A DNA stretch of 5,083 bases from NCBI GenBank assembly GCA_947624095.1, contig CANQIR010000073.1, forward strand, positions 1 through 5,083, in the 5' to 3' direction. Origin of the DNA: an uncultured Bacilli bacterium (lineage in GTDB: Bacteria > Bacillota_I > Bacilli_A > RF39 > UBA660). A program made the translations under genes and the position numbers. How positions within the stretch are numbered: the stretch's first letter is position 1; each line of letters begins with the position of its first letter. The notes below the pieces were generated by a model. That model searched no databases, was not told the origin of the DNA, and was given only the letters and a program-made list of their open reading frames with translations. Shown here one piece after another: positions 1-5,083 of this stretch.

Positions 1-1
1 A

Positions 2-1234
2 AAGTTAGAAAATCAGGTAACTTCATTAGAAGCATTAAAAGGGGAGTTACAAAAAGATAATGACAATTTAAGAAAGGTGGCAACGGAACTTACAGAGGAA
101 GTAGCAAGTTTAAAAAGTGAATTGTTAGAAGTACAAGCGGCTTTGGCAGAAAAAGAAGAAATTTTAAAACAGTATAGTGAAGAGGAAGATAAGCGAAAAA
201 AGGAAGATGAGGAAAATACTAGGAAAGTAGAAAGATTAGCTAGGGTAGAACAAATAGTATTAGCTAAAATAGCTGCTGGGGGATTAGTTATTCCAGAATT
301 AGTTAGTGATTTACAAGATGAGTATGGTGAAGATATTAGAGAAGATATTAGAACTTCTTTAGCTAATCTAAGAAGAAAGTTTAATATTCAAAAGAATTCT
401 TTTATGACTGAGCCAAAATATGTTATAGTTCCACCGAAAGCATTAACTGATGGTACTTTTGATATTACAATTCCAGAAGATTGTAAAAGTTATGATATAT
501 TACTAGTTTCTGATATGCATATTTCGAAAGTAAATGATAAATTAATAAGAGATTATGATAGTATTTTAGATTATTGTGCCAATAATAATATAAGATTAAT
601 TTTAAATGCGGGAGATTATTTTGATTTTCGAAAATTTAGTAAAAAATCCTATTTAGAAAAAATAACTGGTAGTAAAAAAATAGTAGATAGTGTGATAAGT
701 AAAATACCACAGAGTGAGGGGATTTATCAAGCAGTATTGGGCGGCAACCACGATAGAGATACTTTAAAGTATGGTTTTGATGCTATTAAGATGTTAGCTG
801 ATGAAAGAGAAGATTTTATTACTTTAGGTTATGATCATGTAACAATTACTTTTAATGGAGTACATAGTATGTTAACTAGTTTTGTGATGCATCATTTAGA
901 TTCTAAATTTCCGGAACCGGCGGTAGATAATTCTTATAATAATGAAGCTTTAATAAGTTACTTAGATGATTATTATACAAAAGTTGGTCAAGAAAGAAAT
1001 AATTCATATTTAGATATAATTGGACATTTTCATCGTAGTGGTTTAGATGGCTTGAATGGAATATGTACAGTGCCTTCTTTATATTTTGATCGTTATAATA
1101 ATGGTGCTTGGCATTTAAAGGTTTATTTTGATAGCCAAACACAAATTAAGTATATGATATTTAAACCATTAGATTTTAAAGAAAAGTTAATACCAACTAC
1201 GGAATTTGCTTATCAAAAATTAGTACTTAAATAA
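2..1234 (+). CDS. Coiled-coil protein with calcineurin-like metallophosphoesterase domain (5' end outside window)
   Basis: The frame is open from the first bases of the window, so the true start lies upstream. The GTG at 77 sits inside a continuous heptad-like helix and has no reason to be the start. About 410 residues are visible. Roughly the first 80 are charged coiled coil (Leu/Val heptads, then a Glu/Lys-rich run). Bases about 240-390 encode a small helical segment (EQIVLAKIAAGG to SLANLRRKF) that could be a winged-helix-like fold. The C-terminal part is a metallophosphoesterase with all the usual metal-binding blocks: SDMH (512-520), NAGD (605-616), GGNHD (743-755), MHH (887-895) and GHFH (1022-1033). 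Such enzymes use two metal ions to hydrolyse phosphomono- or diesters, but the substrate cannot be read from the sequence. I see no signal peptide in the visible part, so it is probably cytosolic. It ends 49 nt before yceD, with its own promoter in the gap, so it is probably a separate unit. Domain call is firm; biological role unknown. Confidence 0.92.
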   Translation, partial: KLENQVTSLEALKGELQKDNDNLRKVATELTEEVASLKSELLEVQAALAEKEEILKQYSEEEDKRKKEDEENTRKVERLARVEQIVLAKIAAGGLVIPELVSDLQDEYGEDIREDIRTSLANLRRKFNIQKNSFMTEPKYVIVPPKALTDGTFDITIPEDCKSYDILLVSDMHISKVNDKLIRDYDSILDYCANNNIRLILNAGDYFDFRKFSKKSYLEKITGSKKIVDSVISKIPQSEGIYQAVLGGNHDRDTLKYGFDAIKMLADEREDFITLGYDHVTITFNGVHSMLTSFVMHHLDSKFPEPAVDNSYNNEALISYLDDYYTKVGQERNNSYLDIIGHFHRSGLDGLNGICTVPSLYFDRYNNGAWHLKVYFDSQTQIKYMIFKPLDFKEKLIPTTEFAYQKLVLK

Positions 1235-1235
1235 T

Positions 1236-1264
1236 TTGCTAAAAGGATTATTATCAAGTATAAT
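1236..1264 (+). promoter_or_regulatory. Sigma-A-type promoter for yceD-rpmF
   Basis: A -35 box TTGCTA (1236-1241, 4 of 6 to consensus) and a perfect -10 box TATAAT (1259-1264) are separated by exactly 17 nt. Transcription would begin near 1271, leaving a leader of only about 13 nt before the yceD ATG at 1284. The promoter lies directly after the stop codon of the upstream phosphoesterase gene. The ribosome site is probably the GAGATGGTGAT stretch at 1271-1281, which resembles GGAGGTGAT. Confidence 0.7.
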
Positions 1265-1283
1265 TATTACGAGATGGTGATTT

Positions 1284-1760
1284 ATGAAAATAGATTTAGT
1301 TAATATACCAAATGATGGATTAATACTGGATGAAGAATTAATTTTTCCAGAAGATTGGATTAAAAATAGTGAAATAATTAGACTAATAAAACCTTGGATT
1401 AAGGGAAGAGTATATATAAATTCAGCAGAAGAAGTGATGTTGGAAGCTAAGTTAACTGGGAAGATGGTTTTATTAGATGCGGTAGATGCTTCGGAGATTG
1501 AGTATCCTTTTGAGATAGAAATTAATGAGAATTTAACAGATAATGACGAATATAATTTAGAAAAAGAACAAAATACACTTGATATTATTAGTATTTTGTG
1601 GCAAAATATTGTATTGGAAGTCCCAATTCGAGTAACAAATAAAAATAGTGAAGATATTTCTTTACATGGTGAAGGTTGGGAATTTGTTAGCAAAGAAGAT
1701 AAAAAGGTTGATCCAAGGATGGCTCCATTATTGGATTTGCTTAAAGAAGGGAAGGAGTGA
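1284..1760 (+). CDS. yceD: YceD/DUF177 family protein (YlbN-like), partner of ribosomal protein L32
   Basis: This 158-residue protein has the length and layout of the YceD (DUF177) family, which is almost always encoded next to rpmF. The family is linked to 50S subunit/23S rRNA metabolism, although its exact biochemical role is not settled. Visible family features are the central ILWQNIVLEVPIRV block (residues 104-117), the GEGWE motif (129-133) and the C-terminal DPRMAPLLDLL segment (143-153). There is no cysteine anywhere. The Cys-x-x-Cys-type segment seen in many YceD proteins is replaced here by LLDAVDASEIEYPF, and the absence of cysteine with a GEGWE motif resembles the Bacilli (YlbN) form. 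The ATG at 1284 follows a GGTGAT-like ribosome site. The TGA stop at 1758 lies within the rpmF ribosome-binding region, 4 nt before the rpmF ATG, so the two genes are co-transcribed and likely translationally coupled. Confidence 0.9.
   Translation: MKIDLVNIPNDGLILDEELIFPEDWIKNSEIIRLIKPWIKGRVYINSAEEVMLEAKLTGKMVLLDAVDASEIEYPFEIEINENLTDNDEYNLEKEQNTLDIISILWQNIVLEVPIRVTNKNSEDISLHGEGWEFVSKEDKKVDPRMAPLLDLLKEGKE
1752..1757 (+). promoter_or_regulatory. rpmF ribosome-binding site
   Basis: AAGGAG lies 7 nt upstream of the ATG at 1765 and overlaps the end of yceD. It fixes the rpmF start at 1765 rather than at the in-frame ATG at 1648 inside yceD, which would add 39 residues that L32 does not have. Confidence 0.85.
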
Positions 1761-1764
1761 TATT

Positions 1765-1956
1765 ATGGCAGTTCCTTTTAGAAGAACAAGTAAAACTAAA
1801 AAAAGAATGCGTCGTACCCATTTGAAAAAAGAAGTTAGTACTTTAACTAAATGTCCAAAATGTGGAGCAGTTATTAAACCACATAGAGCTTGTAGTGAAT
1901 GCGGATATTACAAAAATCAAGAAGTACTCAAAAAAGAAGAAAAAGAAAGTAAATAA
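1765..1956 (+). CDS. rpmF: 50S ribosomal protein L32 (bL32), zinc-ribbon form
   Basis: This 63-residue protein is a structural component of the large ribosomal subunit. It begins MAVPFRRTSKTKKRMRRTH, the hallmark N-terminus of bacterial L32. It continues with a zinc ribbon, CPKC (Cys30, Cys33) and CSEC (Cys43, Cys46), so this is the zinc-binding C+ paralogue rather than the zinc-independent form that some Firmicutes also carry. The tail is Lys/Glu-rich. Length is normal for the family. It is the second gene of the yceD-rpmF operon and is followed after 11 nt by a strong intrinsic terminator. A longer frame starting inside yceD exists but has no family support, so the ATG at 1765 with its AAGGAG site is chosen. 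Confidence 0.98.
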   Translation: MAVPFRRTSKTKKRMRRTHLKKEVSTLTKCPKCGAVIKPHRACSECGYYKNQEVLKKEEKESK

Positions 1957-1967
1957 AGTAATTTTTA

Positions 1968-1998
1968 AAGTGCACAATTTCTGTGCACTTCATTTTTT
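1968..1998 (+). terminator. Rho-independent terminator of the yceD-rpmF operon
   Basis: A perfect 9-bp stem (1968-1976 pairing with 1982-1990, AAGTGCACA/TGTGCACTT) closes a 5-nt loop. It is followed, after two bases, by six Ts at 1993-1998. It sits directly after the rpmF stop and separates that operon from the HipA-like gene. Confidence 0.9.
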
Positions 1999-2012
1999 AT
2001 TATAGTCTTAAT

Positions 2013-2018
2013 GGGGTG
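2013..2018 (+). promoter_or_regulatory. Ribosome-binding site fixing the start of the HipA-like gene
   Basis: GGGGTG lies 6 nt before the ATG at 2025. The frame is open upstream to a GTG at 1983, but that GTG is inside the right arm of the rpmF terminator and has no ribosome site. The start at 2025 is therefore preferred. A TATAGT (2001-2006) could be a -10 box, but I find no convincing -35 box. Confidence 0.7.
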
Positions 2019-2024
2019 TATTAT

Positions 2025-3212
2025 ATGAAACGTATACTGATGAATAAGAATCAAGAAGTATTAGTTGCGGAATATGATTCGGCGACTAGTGGTTTTACTA
2101 AGATATATGAGGTTAAAGATATTAATTATGCACCATATATTTTGATAAGTTTTTATAAAGAAAATGATATTAATGATACTCCTTTTAGAACTAAATTAAG
2201 TGAATGGTTTAAGGGTAGAGGTATTCCTTCATGGCGTGATAAATTAGACTTATTATTACATAGGCTTAATATAACAGCACCTTATGAACTTTTAGATAAA
2301 GCTTTTGGATTATCTTTATCAGATCAATATTGGTTAAAACCATTTGACAGTGATATTTCTTATGATGATATTAATTTCTTTGATAATGATTTTGATTATG
2401 CGGAGTTTATGGAAGCTTCTTTATCAATTAATAGTGGGCAGATAATAAATGAAACTTCTTTAAAAACACCTAATAATACGACAGATGGAATGCTTAAAAA
2501 GGCTTGGATTATAGATAATGGAATAAGATATTTATTAAAAGGCGGATATAAGAATGAAACTTTACAACCTTTTAATGAAGTATTAGCTAGCGAAATATGT
2601 AAAAGATTGGGATTTAATTATGTGGAATATACAATTGATACATATAAAGATATAGTTGTATCTAAATGTCCGTGTTTTATAACTAAAGATACTGAACTTA
2701 TTACATGTTATCAAATCAGAAATAATATGGAAAGACACAATAGTTTAGAGGATTACGAAGAGTACATTAAAAAGTTAGAAGATAATGGGATTGAAAATGC
2801 TAGAGAAAAAGTTGAGAATATGTATATTCTGGATTATATAATTATGAATGAAGATAGGCATTTAAATAATTTTGGGATTATTAGAGATGTTAATACGTTA
2901 AAGTGGATTGATGTTGCTCCTATATTTGATAATGGTCAAAGTTTAAATATTGAATATTACGATGAAGAAGAAGTGCATATTACTGGAAATGGAAGATTAT
3001 TTTATGAAGTAAAATCTTTTGATGAAATAATAAAAGTAGTTAAAAATATTAAAAGAATAGATGTAAGTAAATTGGATGGAATAGTAGAATGGTTTGAGAA
3101 TTTATTACAGCAATATCAACATTTAACTGGCTATTCTGATAGGCGAATTCATAAATTGTGTGTCTTATTGAATAGTCAAATTAATAAATTAAAGGAATTA
3201 CAAAAAAAGTAA
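2025..3212 (+). CDS. HipA-like Ser/Thr protein kinase, orphan (no antitoxin partner)
   Basis: The protein has 395 residues from the ATG at 2025. The C-terminal half carries the HipA kinase core. There is a phosphate-loop-like TTDGMLKKAW (152-161), a candidate ATP lysine in YLLKGG (Lys172), the conserved PFNEVLASEICKRLG helix (182-196), the catalytic loop NEDRHLNNFG (275-284, with Asp277, His279 and Asn282 matching the HipA N-x-D-x-H-x-x-N pattern) and the metal-binding APIFDNG (298-304, Asp302). All key residues appear intact, so an active kinase is likely. The N-terminal 140 residues do not look like the usual HipA N-subdomain. They hold a helical block with the motifs KLSEWFKGRGIPSWR (57-71) and LSLSDQYWLKP (96-106), a layout I associate with HipA-like proteins of gut Firmicutes that are sometimes mislabelled 'excisionase'. 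No HipB-like helix-turn-helix gene flanks it: rpmF is upstream and a membrane protein downstream. It has its own unit between two terminators. Target unknown; a toxin role is only possible. Confidence 0.85.
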   Translation: MKRILMNKNQEVLVAEYDSATSGFTKIYEVKDINYAPYILISFYKENDINDTPFRTKLSEWFKGRGIPSWRDKLDLLLHRLNITAPYELLDKAFGLSLSDQYWLKPFDSDISYDDINFFDNDFDYAEFMEASLSINSGQIINETSLKTPNNTTDGMLKKAWIIDNGIRYLLKGGYKNETLQPFNEVLASEICKRLGFNYVEYTIDTYKDIVVSKCPCFITKDTELITCYQIRNNMERHNSLEDYEEYIKKLEDNGIENAREKVENMYILDYIIMNEDRHLNNFGIIRDVNTLKWIDVAPIFDNGQSLNIEYYDEEEVHITGNGRLFYEVKSFDEIIKVVKNIKRIDVSKLDGIVEWFENLLQQYQHLTGYSDRRIHKLCVLLNSQINKLKELQKK

Positions 3213-3218
3213 ATATTG

Positions 3219-3246
3219 AAGAATTGACGATGTTGATTCTTTTTTT
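3219..3246 (+). terminator. Probable weak intrinsic terminator after the HipA-like gene
   Basis: A 10-bp stem with two G-U pairs (3219-3228 with 3232-3241) and a 3-nt loop runs straight into a T tract at 3240-3246. The stem is AT-rich and so less stable than the rpmF terminator, but its position 6 nt after the stop codon supports a real terminator. Confidence 0.65.
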
Positions 3247-3267
3247 CTAGTTTAAATTGTGGTATTC

Positions 3268-3273
3268 TATAAT
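3268..3273 (+). promoter_or_regulatory. Candidate -10 box for the 3287-4893 gene pair
   Basis: A perfect TATAAT occurs in the short gap after the terminator. At a 17-nt spacing the -35 position reads TTCTAG (3245-3250), matching TTGACA at only 3 positions. Initiation near 3280 would leave only about 7 nt before the ATG at 3287. Position and sequence suggest a promoter, but in such AT-rich DNA a chance match is possible. Confidence 0.45.
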
Positions 3274-3286
3274 AGAGATGATATAG

Positions 3287-4174
3287 ATGAGTAATAATAC
3301 AAAGAGAACTATTGGTTTTTTTATATTTTTGCTATTAATTAGTATAGGAATTAATGGTTATTTTGTTTATGATAAATATTGGAAAAAAGAAGAACCAGTA
3401 GAGGTAATAGATAATGGTCCGGAAGAAGTAGCTATTCAATTAGATAGTGATAATCTATTAGTTAAAGATTTATATAAATTTGTGATATATGAAAATGAAA
3501 GAGTATTAGTAGATACTTCTTTATATGGAAGTGGGATAGTTACAGTTAAAGATATTAGTGATAATGAAAAAATAGCGCGGGTTTATAAAAATGAGGGAGA
3601 ATATATTAGTATGCCTTGTGATACTTATAATGAGATAAATTTTAAATTGATTAGTAATAAGATATCAGGGATGAATATTAGTAGTTTATTAACTTGTGAT
3701 GGAGATTATTTACAATATAATGAAGATTATAGTAGGTATGGATATCCAGTAGTTTATAAGACAAGTAAAGGAAATATTTATAATGAAGTTAAAAAGAGTT
3801 TTGGAAAAGATATTAATGTAGTTGTAGCAGATAATTTTAGTCCAGCTTATAATGAAAGTTGTATAAGTAGTGGGGAAGATATTTATTGTATATCTTTTGC
3901 AGTTAATAATAACTTAAAGACTTTGAATAAATTTATTAAAGCTTTAAAATATAATGATAGGATAGAAATATATAATATGTTTGCTTATTATGATGAAGCG
4001 GGGAATGTATTTAGGAATTCTTTAGGTAGGGATGTAATAGGTAAGGGATATAGTGATGCTTTAGAAGATATATTTAGTAGATATGAATTTAAGGTGTATA
4101 AACATACTTTTAGGATGAATAATGATGGGAGTTATTATTGGTATAGTAGTGAACCATTTGAGGGGGAAGTATGA
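3287..4174 (+). CDS. Membrane-anchored extracytoplasmic protein of unknown function
   Basis: I do not recognise a family. The 295-residue protein starts with a short basic segment (NNTKR) and one hydrophobic helix (about residues 8-28, IGFFIFLLLISIGINGYFVYD), then KYWKK. This fits an uncleaved signal anchor, and there is no lipobox cysteine. The remaining 265 residues would lie outside the membrane and are rich in Asp, Asn, Tyr and Ser. All four cysteines (111, 137, 192, 201) are in this part, so two disulfides are possible. Alternating hydrophobic stretches (LYKFVIYENERVLVD, SGIVTVKDI, DINVVVADN) suggest a largely beta fold. The ATG at 3287 follows a weak GAGATG ribosome site; an earlier ATG at 3278 is cut off by an in-frame TAG. 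The stop overlaps the next gene's start as ATGA, implying coupled expression. The coding frame is convincing; the function is not known. Confidence 0.88.
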   Translation: MSNNTKRTIGFFIFLLLISIGINGYFVYDKYWKKEEPVEVIDNGPEEVAIQLDSDNLLVKDLYKFVIYENERVLVDTSLYGSGIVTVKDISDNEKIARVYKNEGEYISMPCDTYNEINFKLISNKISGMNISSLLTCDGDYLQYNEDYSRYGYPVVYKTSKGNIYNEVKKSFGKDINVVVADNFSPAYNESCISSGEDIYCISFAVNNNLKTLNKFIKALKYNDRIEIYNMFAYYDEAGNVFRNSLGRDVIGKGYSDALEDIFSRYEFKVYKHTFRMNNDGSYYWYSSEPFEGEV

Positions 4175-4893
4175 TTAGGGAAGCACTTAGTAGATTAAGA
4201 GATAGAGTAAATAATGAAGAATTAATATTATTATGTTATGAATATTTAGGACTTATATGTACTTATATAGATAAAGAAATGCAAGAGAGATTAGCTTTAG
4301 AAATAGATAGTATTCAAGAGGTTGTTATTGGAGATAAAAATGATTTTAAGAATGGGGTTTGGTATATTGGAGGATTAAATAATAATGTATTCATTAGTAT
4401 ATTATTATTACTTAGTAATTTACATGAGCATAAGGAAAATGAAGTTATTCAAGATGAGTTTATGCGGGTTGCTTATGAAAGATGTATGGCAATATTAGTT
4501 AGTGAAAGTTTTAATGATAGTAAACAAGTAAAGAAGTATATAGGTAAAAGGATAGAATATTATTATACTTGGGAGAATAGATATGCTTTTGCGGAGGATT
4601 ATTTTAAAAGATTAGAAAGACATTATAATAAAGTATGTAATAATGATTTAGTTAGAAGTTTTTTTAGGAAGGATTTTTTAACTAGTTATTTTGATAATTT
4701 AAGTGAAGAAGAAAAGACACATTTAACTTTATTTTTAGTGAGAATTAATAAATTTGCTTTAGCTTATAATCAAGATAATGTAGATTATCAAGCACAAAGG
4801 AATTTTTATTATGCTTGGGGAGATATTCAATATATGGAAAAGGAAAGAAAGATTAAACCTGATAATTTTTATAATGAACAGATGATGTTATAA
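4171..4893 (+). CDS. Hypothetical soluble helical protein, coupled to the membrane protein upstream
   Basis: I do not recognise a family. The 240-residue protein has no signal peptide. Its amphipathic composition, with repeated Tyr, Leu, Glu and Lys, suggests a mostly alpha-helical cytosolic fold. The segment NNVFISILLLLSNLHEH (71-87) is hydrophobic but too short and mixed to be a confident membrane helix. Other visible landmarks are GVWYIGGLNN (62-71), a basic/aromatic run KKYIGKRIEYYYTWENRYAF (121-140) and the C-terminal NFYYAWGDIQYMEKERK (211-227). Its ATG overlaps the TGA of the preceding gene by 4 nt, and a GGGGG ribosome site (4162-4166) lies at the end of that gene. The pair is therefore one translationally coupled unit. 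Composition matches its upstream neighbour: very low C on this strand and AGT-rich serines. The stop is at 4891-4893, after which base composition changes sharply. No terminator is visible downstream. Confidence 0.85.
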   Translation: MIREALSRLRDRVNNEELILLCYEYLGLICTYIDKEMQERLALEIDSIQEVVIGDKNDFKNGVWYIGGLNNNVFISILLLLSNLHEHKENEVIQDEFMRVAYERCMAILVSESFNDSKQVKKYIGKRIEYYYTWENRYAFAEDYFKRLERHYNKVCNNDLVRSFFRKDFLTSYFDNLSEEEKTHLTLFLVRINKFALAYNQDNVDYQAQRNFYYAWGDIQYMEKERKIKPDNFYNEQMML

Positions 4894-4898
4894 TATGT

Positions 4899-5051
4899 TT
4901 GTTACGGATTTATGAAGAAATATGTGGTGGAACGACCCAATATTTTTATAACCAAGAAAGAAGTGAGACAATATATGCTGGAAGATCAAAAGCTTTCGTC
5001 GGACACGTTGGACTTATGTTTCCAAGTGATTATGGTTATGCCACCGGTGGC
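4899..5051 (+). pseudogene. Start-less fragment of a gut-Firmicutes surface-protein domain
   Basis: The frame whose codons begin at 4923, 4926 and so on is open from 4878 to the window end. It has no plausible ATG start or ribosome site. From 4923 it encodes CGGTTQYFYNQERSE followed by TIYAGRSKAFVGHVGLMF and PSDYGYATGG. From memory, this resembles a recurring segment of large secreted or pilin-like proteins of uncultured gut Firmicutes, of the form YERGTTVYSGRP...WTGKVGLMYPSDYGYA. That recall could not be checked by search. In those proteins the segment is internal, so both the N-terminal part and the C-terminal continuation are missing. After the codons for ATGG (5040-5051) the sequence only mirrors itself. 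Codon use differs from all upstream genes (GTC, TTC, GCC, ACC). It may be a genuine remnant or a misjoined piece of another locus. Confidence 0.5.
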
Positions 5052-5083
5052 ATAACCATAATCACTTGGAAACATAAGTCCAA
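5008..5083. repeat. Perfect 76-bp palindrome ending at the window edge
   Basis: Bases 5008-5045 are the exact reverse complement of 5046-5083: 38 of 38 pairs, no mismatch and no loop. The centre is the 12-bp palindrome GCCACCGGTGGC (5040-5051). The left arm is coding sequence for the surface-protein fragment. Because the symmetry reaches the last base, the true palindrome may extend further. The absence of a loop or T tract argues against a terminator. A fold-back artefact at a contig end is the likeliest cause; a hairpin-type terminus is an alternative. Confidence 0.95.

Noticed and set aside
77..79. GTG as the start of the phosphoesterase gene
   Set aside because: The frame continues open to the window edge with the same coiled-coil heptad pattern, so the gene begins outside the window.
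903..1142. 79-residue open frame on the - strand
   Set aside because: It lies antisense within the metallophosphoesterase domain and covers part of its conserved region. The composition is Asn/Tyr/Leu-rich as expected from a reverse frame of AT-rich DNA, and there is no ribosome site or family match.
1220..1693. 157-residue open frame on the - strand
   Set aside because: It is antisense to yceD, a firmly recognised gene, and runs through the yceD promoter. The Ser/Ile-rich product looks like a shadow frame.
1648..1764. Longer start for rpmF giving 102 residues
   Set aside because: The extra 39 residues come from the out-of-frame end of yceD. L32 begins at MAVPFRR, and AAGGAG is placed correctly for the ATG at 1765.
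1983..2024. GTG start that would extend the HipA-like protein by 14 residues
   Set aside because: The GTG lies in the terminator stem of the rpmF operon and lacks a ribosome site. GGGGTG is well spaced for the ATG at 2025.
4889..4894. TATAAT overlapping the stop codon of the 4171-4893 gene, as a promoter
   Set aside because: I see no -35 box and no intact gene downstream. In DNA this AT-rich a chance match is expected.
4912..5055. 47-codon frame starting MKKYVVERPN
   Set aside because: It overlaps the frame that resembles the surface-protein family, has no ribosome site, and reaches its stop only by running into the mirrored right arm of the palindrome.
5008..5083. Palindrome as an intrinsic terminator or an invertible (shufflon-type) site
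   Set aside because: There is no loop and no T tract, and the left arm is coding. Invertase sites are short repeats flanking a segment, not a long perfect palindrome with zero spacing.

Overview
The window is a low-GC, strongly G-over-C-skewed stretch in which every gene lies on the + strand. It looks like a Firmicutes/Bacilli-type genome, perhaps one of the uncultured AT-rich gut lineages near the RF39/Mollicutes side. Supporting signs are the yceD(ylbN)-rpmF gene pair, the zinc-ribbon form of L32, and very AT-rich codon use. TGA clearly works as a stop: yceD ends with TGA just before rpmF, and the 3287 gene ends with TGA inside an ATGA overlap. The Mycoplasma code is therefore unlikely. Lineage is inference.

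Layout: (1) 2-1234, a 5'-truncated gene for a coiled-coil protein with a calcineurin-type metallophosphoesterase domain. (2) 1236-1956, a clear promoter followed by yceD and rpmF (ribosomal protein L32), closed by a strong intrinsic terminator at 1968-1998. (3) 2025-3212, a HipA-like protein kinase without a partner antitoxin gene, followed by a weaker terminator. (4) 3287-4893, two translationally coupled genes of unknown function: a membrane-anchored protein with four cysteines on its predicted outer side, and a soluble, probably helical protein. (5) 4894-5083, a compositionally different tail. It carries a start-less fragment of what looks like a gut-Firmicutes surface-protein domain, and it runs into a perfect 76-bp palindrome that ends exactly at the window edge.

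Only the yceD-rpmF block is core housekeeping (large-subunit ribosomal protein and its usual partner). The other genes look like accessory or lineage-specific neighbours in independent transcription units. The most striking signal is the terminal palindrome. I read it as most probably a fold-back or assembly artefact at a contig end, seeded by a natural 12-bp palindrome in the coding sequence. A real hairpin or inverted-repeat terminus is a less likely alternative. The most interesting intact genes are the orphan HipA-like kinase and the unknown membrane/cytosolic pair.
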